Shown: positions 58,301 to 64,000 of the stretch, piece by piece | Layout of the letters: every line of letters begins with the position of its first letter | Position numbering within the stretch: the first letter of the stretch is position 1 | Assembly (NCBI RefSeq): GCF_947179515.1 | Contig: NC_067481.1 | Coordinates: forward strand, 46,713,900-46,777,899 | From: Apodemus sylvaticus | Lineage: Eukaryota > Chordata > Mammalia > Rodentia > Muridae | Length of the DNA: 64,000 bases | Direction: 5' to 3' | The notes under the pieces: generated by a model | What the model saw: only the letters and a program-made list of their open reading frames with translations | Told to the model about the DNA's origin: nothing | Database searches by the model: none | Translations under genes and position numbers: made by a program

Positions 58301-58412
58301 GAACATCTCCCTGTGTAGTCCAGTCTGAACTTGGCTTTGAAAACTTAGTGCCAGGCTGAGGCAGCCTCCCTAGTGCTGGGATTAGACGCGCATCAGGCTC
58401 TGAACAACTTTT
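58300..58412 (-). mobile_element. B1-like SINE
   Basis: CTCCCTGTGTAGTCCAGTCT followed by CCTAGTGCTGGGATTAGACG. Confidence 0.65.
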
Positions 58413-58432
58413 GTTTTGTTTTGTTGTGTCTG

Positions 58433-58491
58433 TCTTTCTTTCTTTCTTTTGTTCTTTCTTTCTTTCCTTCCTTCCTTCTTTTCTTTCTTTC

Positions 58492-58565
<74 letters not shown>

Positions 58566-58635
58566 TTCCTTCCTTCCTTCCTTCCTTCCTTCCTTCCTTC
58601 CTTCCTTTCTTCCTTCCTTCCTTTCTTTCTCTCTA
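58433..58635 (+). repeat. (CTTT)n/(CTTC)n pure pyrimidine tract
   Basis: About 200 bp of almost uninterrupted pyrimidine: CTTT units, then CTTC units, about 3.3 kb upstream of the Slc6a4 start. It yields Phe/Leu/Ser open frames in all three forward frames, which are artefacts. Confidence 0.97.
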
Positions 58636-59404
58636 TAGACCTGAGTCTAGGTGAACTCTAGATCCTCATGCTTGGACAGCAAGTACTTTGCTGACTGAGG
58701 CATCTCTCCATCTCCTGGGCCAAGGTTCTTTGTTTTATACACAGCCTACCAGCTCCCCTCCCCCACTATAAGCACCCTTAGGGTGACACTCTGGGGCAGC
58801 TGGTTTCCTATTCTACCTTGCTGGAGAAGCCAGAAGCACAGAGTTCCAGGAAGGCCCTAACGCTACGTGTATAGATGTACACAGCACTTCCGTTTCTATA
58901 CACCTCTGCCCCACAAAGCTCCGCGCTCTCTCTCTTACTGCTCTCCCTTACTGCATCTTAGCACCTGTTGTGATGGCAGGACGGGGATACCTAGTGTACA
59001 GGACGTCAGGAGTTACGGGGCAGCTGCTTGGAAGTTTGATGTGGTAATCAAAATAAGCCTTTAGGGGTGGAAAGGAAACCATGACCTCTCAACAGGCAGC
59101 CTAGGGGGAGGTGTATGCCTTTAAACTCAAGGAGCCTGAGGTGAGTGAGACTGTACGTAGTCTGTGTCCTACGAGGCATGGGAAGATGAAAAATGGGGAG
59201 GGAGTCCCATACAGTGGTGGTTAACACTTAAACCAGTCTGACGTGGGAGCACCCCAAGATCTACTGATAAGTGGGGGGATGGCTGCACACTCACTTAGAG
59301 CTAGGCTTCTGTAGAAATGCAGAAGAATCAGGACAGAATGGAGCCTTGGGAAGAAAGCACTGGAAGTGGAAAGAACTCACTCACTGTTTATGGTACGTCT
59401 TTTT

Positions 59405-59568
59405 GTTCATTTTGGTTTTTCTGAGACAGGGTTTCTCTGTGTAGCCCTGGCTGTCCATCCTGGAACCCACTCTAGACCGGGCTGGCCTCGAACCCAGAGA
59501 GATCCATCTGCCTCTGCCTCCCAAGTGCTGGGATTAAAAGTGTGAGCCACTACCACTACCACCTGGTT
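59405..59568 (-). mobile_element. B1 SINE
   Basis: CTGAGACAGGGTTTCTCTGT, AAGTGCTGGGATTAAAAGTG and GTGAGCCACTACCACTACCA. Confidence 0.9.
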
Positions 59569-59584
59569 TACATCTGTCTATTTT

Positions 59585-59615
59585 CTAAAGATTTATTTAT
59601 TTATGTACACACACA

Positions 59616-59663
<48 letters not shown>

Positions 59664-59806
59664 TGTGTTCAGGTGAATGAGTACGCGGCCTATTAGATTC
59701 CGGATGGAATTGCAGGCGGTTGCGAGCCACCTGATGTAGATGCTGGGAACCTCACATGTAGAAGAGCTCTTAGTGCTCCTAACTGCAGAGCCGTCTCTCT
59801 AGCCCA
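59585..59806 (-). mobile_element. B3/B2 SINE containing a (CA)n(GA)n run
   Basis: AAAGATTTATTTATTTATGT opens the element, a CA/GA run fills 59606-59656, and GCAGAGCCGTCTCTCTAGCC closes it. Confidence 0.75.
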
Positions 59807-59839
59807 CTGTGTACATTCCATACTTATAAGTAAGTCTGC

Positions 59840-60042
59840 AATAGGGACCGGAGAAATGGCTCAGAGGACCCAGGGGTCCCTAGCATCCACGTGGCAGCTC
59901 ACAACTATCTGTAACTCCAGTTCTAGGGGATCCAATATCCTCCTGGCCTCTATAGGCACCAGGCACATGTGAGGTGCATACACATACATGCAAGCAATAC
60001 ACTCATACACATGAAATAAAAATAAATATTTTTTAAAAGAAT
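59840..60042 (+). mobile_element. B3/RSINE-type SINE
   Basis: GGGACCGGAGAAATGGCTCA, CTCCAGTTCTAGGGGATCCA and ATGAAATAAAAATAAATATT at the tail. Confidence 0.75.
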
Positions 60043-60049
60043 TTGCAGT

Positions 60050-62430
60050 AATGCTTTTTATAATTTTTTTTCCTAGAAAAGCAGGTTTTAGATCGGCTAA
60101 GCAAGCCTTCTACCAGCGTACCATGGCCCTGCCCCTCATACCAGCATTCTCTATTTTAAATAATACATAAATCAATAAAAATGAGGAAAGAAAGATATTC
60201 TAAGGGCCCAAGCTAATCTTGTAAAGCTGGCAAGCCAGGAGAACTCCTGGATCCCCTTGACACCATGGACAGTGGACAATGACTTCTCCCCAGCAGTGTC
60301 TGTGTGTGACAGAGAGGAGGCCGTGAGCCTAGAGGGCAAGGCCAGTGCTCTGCTCTGGGTTCAGGATCGCAGAAGTGAGTGAGCAGAAGCCATTTCCCTG
60401 CGTCTCCCTTCCCTTTCCCTCTCCTGTGTGAGCTCTCTTGGGCTCTTCTCTCTCTGCCCCCACTTGAGTGATAACAAGGCTTTTGCATCTGAGTTCCCCA
60501 CAGGCCCTTCTTGGTAAGCTGGTTACCTTCCTCCCTGAGGTCTGAGGTCTCTGTGGTCAGAAGTGGGGTTACTGTTCCTCTGCAGCTTCAGGCTGCCACG
60601 GTCCCCAGCCTCACATATAGTCACCTTCCTACTTAACAGCTCATTCCTACCTCAGTGACAGACTCAGCTGGGGATCAGGGCCTTGCCTTCACTCCCCAGG
60701 GAGCCTTACTGCCACACCAGGCTGGTGAAGCTTGGGAGAAAGGGTCTAAGGAGAGCTGCCATTTGTTCGGTATCTTCTAGATACATGCAGTGTTCTGTCC
60801 TCTTCCTACATACAGGTTAAATGCTGAACTGCTAAAAACAACAACAACATCAACAACAACACAGTGTTTCTTATGTTCCAGCAGAGCTTCCATACTTAAT
60901 GAAATTTAAGATAACTTTTTAGTACGGGTAATGTGGAAACCAAGGCTCAGAGACTATCAGTGGCTTCTCCAGGCTTGCGCCACCTCCAGGCTGAATCGCC
61001 AGGCCGGCTTGTCTGTCTTCCTTCTGCTAGTCCTTTGGGCTTGGGCTAACTAGAAATAGGAAAGGTTCAAGCCAGAAGAGAGCTGAGCAGGCCTTGCTCG
61101 GTTCTCTGCCTCTTCCCCCACGTATGTGGTCCGGGGCTCCTAAAAATGAACATGGAGTCACCGGGGCTTTGCTCCACCAGCTGTTTACAGGGAAGCAGGC
61201 TTCAGATCTCTGCATAAGCTTTTCTCTGATGACTGCCTTCAGATTGTGGGGCACAGTCAATCAGTCTCTGCTATTTACTTGGAGCCAGGCATTGAGAATA
61301 CAGGGGGGTAGGAGGGAGACAGTTCCTTCCCTCGGGAAGCTGGACAATAAAAACACCTAAATGTCCAAGAGAAGAGGGACAGGAGGGAAACTGGCTCCTT
61401 AGATGAGGTGATCTGATGGCCTTTGACATTATCTATGGCCTGAAGGCTGAGAAGCCAGTCATACAAAGACCCCCACAGGAGAGCATTAGGACGACAGTGG
61501 AGCGGGCAGGCAGAACTGAAGAGCAAGAGTTTGAGAGATAAGCTGGAGTCAGGCAGTAACAGTGTTGGGTGTGAAGAGGTGAGCTGGGTATGGCTGTCCC
61601 TGCCCAGGTCTGGTGAGCCAGAAGGATCTCTAGGTGAGACTCAAGAGATCGCAGGTTTCTGCACACGACACTGTATCTGAAACCCAGAGCCCTGCACATG
61701 CTAGGGAGTCACATCAGCCCAGGGAAGTCACCACAGTCCTTCTGTTTCTGCTGTCCCAGCCTTCGACAGATGCTCTTGTAAAGCAACTGTCATGAGGCAG
61801 CTGGAAAGAAAAGACCAGCATTCACCACGCTGCTCGCTTCCAGATGTGCTTCTGCATAGGGGTCCCTCCAGGGGTAGGCGAGAGGGTGCGCAAAGGAGGG
61901 CATCATCTACAGCTCCCTCAGGCTGGCATGAGCCGAATGCCCACTCCCTCCCCTCCCCCTTTCCCTCTGCAGGAAATGTGGAAAAGACTGAGTCTGAAAG
62001 AGAACACAGAAAACTCCGGCCAGTTTATTCCTAGTTTCAATACCTCTGTCCCACAAACCCCAGAGACTAAGAGGAATCTCCATGAAAAGCATGGAAGTTA
62101 TGAACATGTCCTAAATGTAAGAGGGAACCGCTTTCAAAACAAAATCCACCAATGACTAACTGCAGTCATGGTGAGTGAGCCGGGCGCTCGCCTCCCAGAG
62201 GAGGCACTTGAGGAGAGTGCCCTGTACCCACAGATGTCACAACCACATGGGAAGTCTTGTCCCATTATCAGGCCTTGGTTTCTGACAGTCAGCATGACTC
62301 ACAGGAGAATTCAGCGCTGGGGGCCTTCCAGAGTCACCAACTTGGCCATCCGGTGATACAGTGGGGCAAACCCTCCCCTTCCGTTCCGGGCACCCAAAGA
62401 CAAGGCTGCTGTCCTTTGCTTCTTCCTTCT
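60050..62430. other. Intergenic, no recognised gene
   Basis: Contains a (CAA)n run at 60838-60862 and a possible reversed MIR trace at 60930-61000 (GGAAACCAAGGCTCAGAGAC). I looked on the - strand for the neighbouring mammalian gene Blmh and found no recognisable exon. Confidence 0.4.
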
Positions 62431-62439
62431 AGATCTTGT

Positions 62440-62650
62440 TGTTGTTTTGTTTTTGAAGACAGGGTCTCACTATGCAGACTCACTATGTACACCAGACTGG
62501 CCTTTAACTGGGAGATCCGATGGCCTCCTCTTCAAGAGTGCTGACACAGGATTACAGGATCTCAACTCTAGCCAGAGGAACGCTGAACTCTCTGAAATCC
62601 TCTTGCTACAAGACTCCCAAGTGCTGGGAATACAGGTGTGCACCTACCTC
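62440..62650 (-). mobile_element. B1-like SINE interrupted by about 90 bp
   Basis: AAGACAGGGTCTCACTATGC at one end and CAAGTGCTGGGAATACAGGT at the other, with unrelated sequence between. Confidence 0.65.
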
Positions 62651-62907
62651 TACACGGGTCATCTGGATCCTGGTTTTGTTGGGAAAAAAAGATTTTTATT
62701 GTTTATTTAAGGATATTTTATATCCATGTTTGTGGGTGAGATTTACATGGATGGCTTTTGTTCTTTTATTATCAGTTATATTGGATTAAAAAAATATTTA
62801 AGCCATAAGGCATGACATGTCTTACCATGTCATGTGCACGTGTATGCATGTGCATGTGCATGTAGAGGACAGAGGTCCACGGCAGATGTCTGCCTGTCAC
62901 TCTCCAA

Positions 62908-63105
62908 GGTAATTTTTTTTTTTTTTTTGTTCTTTTTTGTTGTTGCTGTTGTTGTTTTTTGTTTTTTTGAACAGGGTTTTTCTGTGTAGCTCTGGCTGTC
63001 CTGGAACTCACTCTGTAGACCAGGCTGGCCTCAAACTCAGAAATCCACCTGCCTCTGCCTCCTAAGTGCTGGGATTAAAGGCATGCACCACTACTGCCCA
63101 GCTCC
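62908..63105 (-). mobile_element. B1 SINE
   Basis: A poly-T and (GTT)n stretch, AACAGGGTTTTTCTGTGTAG, TGGGATTAAAGGCATGCACC and ACTACTGCCCAGC. Close to consensus. Confidence 0.92.
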
Positions 63106-63119
63106 ATGGTAATTTTTGA

Positions 63120-63312
63120 GTGTCACTGAGCTGTTTCTGCTGGACTGGCTGGCCAGTAGCCCTCAGAAAACCGACCTATCTCCTGTAGCACAAACTGGCC
63201 TCAAACTTGCTAGACAGCCTCAAAGGACCTCAACCATGAATTCCTGATCCTGCTGCCTCTACCTTCTCCCAAGATTTCAGGGGTATAGGCATGAGCTACC
63301 ACAGCTATTCAG
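63120..63312 (-). mobile_element. B1-related SINE, old
   Basis: GTAGCACAAACTGGCCTCAA, TGATCCTGCTGCCTCTACCT and GGGGTATAGGCATGAGCTAC. Confidence 0.6.
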
Positions 63313-63326
63313 GTATCCTTTTAACA

Positions 63327-63370
63327 TTATATATATATATATATATACACACACATACATACATACATGC
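63327..63370 (+). repeat. (TA)n(CA)n(CATA)n microsatellite
   Basis: About ten TA units, a few CA units, then CATA units. Confidence 0.93.
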
Positions 63371-63374
63371 ATCT

Positions 63375-64000
63375 GGTGAGTCTTATATAACATTTGTTAA
63401 TGTTTTATAATATTGTTATTTCTTCCTTTAGGTGTATTCCCTCTGGTCCCTTTTGATATGTATTTGTATAATTAATCTAATTATAATTCAGGTTCAATAT
63501 CCTGTGTAATCTCTTCCTGGGCCCATGAGTTAATTTCTAAACCCAAGACACAATTAGACTGGTCTAATTTTGGTTTCTCACCTAAGTGCTGTGTGGTTGG
63601 AGTGTGGGCCACAAAAGCAACCCTGTGACATTTGAGATTGACTCTACTAGGAAATGGTTAAATTTTAAGAAAGTCCTACATGTGCTCAACACGCATGTGC
63701 AGCTGTGAGCAGCTGGGGCCTCAGATGACCCTGGGAGGGAAGCACACACACTGAATCCTGTATCTTTCATACTCACCAACTCTCTGCTGTTTGATCTCTT
63801 GGTTAAACTCCTATTATGAAGTGGATTGCTTGTTTTTTTTCATATAGGTTTCAGTTTTTCGTGAATTTTGAGGTGTGTTAATTAGGAGCACAGTAACTTA
63901 AGGTCCTGATATTTTCCTGGAGATTTGAGTAAAGTCATGCAGAGGGGCTGCCTCTATTGACATTTTCGCTTCAGCACCTTTTCAGGGCTGCTGTGCTACC
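63375..64000. other. Window end, no recognised feature
   Basis: A/T-rich sequence without a repeat or gene I can name. Confidence 0.4.

Noticed and set aside
58373..58661. Phe/Leu/Ser-rich open frames of 75-93 codons in three frames
   Set aside because: Pure translation of the CTTT/CTTC repeat.
55500..64000. Exons of the neighbouring gene Blmh expected on the Slc6a4 side
   Set aside because: No stretch on either strand resembles bleomycin hydrolase. The gene probably lies beyond the window.

Overview
The window is nuclear DNA from a murine rodent (Mus or a close relative). B1, B2/B3, B4 and ID SINEs, rodent-type L1 fragments and long CA, GA and CTTT microsatellites occur throughout. Two vertebrate genes are recognisable and face each other tail to tail. 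The inferred serotonin transporter protein is rodent-like throughout but does not match the C57BL/6 mouse protein as I remember it, so this may be another Mus species or a related murine.

Region 1 (1 to about 10.85 kb, + strand) is the 3' two thirds of Nsrp1 (Ccdc55), which encodes nuclear speckle splicing regulatory protein 1. Five coding exons with canonical AG/GT borders give codons 39 to 542. The first exons and the promoter lie before the window. The last exon carries the long Arg/Glu/Ser/His-rich tail.

Region 2 (about 10.85 to 23.7 kb) is intergenic and repeat-rich. It holds a 5'-inverted (twin-primed) L1 with a readable 16-bp target-site duplication, a second probable inverted L1, a rodent DNA-transposon-like repeat and many SINEs.

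Region 3 (about 23.7 to 55.1 kb, - strand) is the complete Slc6a4 gene (serotonin transporter, SERT). It has a GC-rich TATA-like promoter and a non-coding first exon near 55.04 to 55.11 kb, then about 11.8 kb of intron 1, then 13 coding exons from 43160 down to 24383. These join without any break into a 630-codon reading frame. Every splice site is GT/AG and every exon phase agrees.

Region 4 (55.2 to 64 kb) is the 5' flank of Slc6a4. It contains CpG-rich sequence near the promoter, a roughly 200-bp CTTT/CTTC tract and SINEs. I recognise no gene here.

The two genes share no pathway: one is a pre-mRNA splicing regulator, the other a plasma-membrane monoamine transporter. I found no undescribed multi-gene system. 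The points worth a second look are repeat architecture, non-B-DNA tracts in Slc6a4 introns, a microRNA seed match past the likely poly(A) site, and a long alternative frame inside the last Nsrp1 exon.
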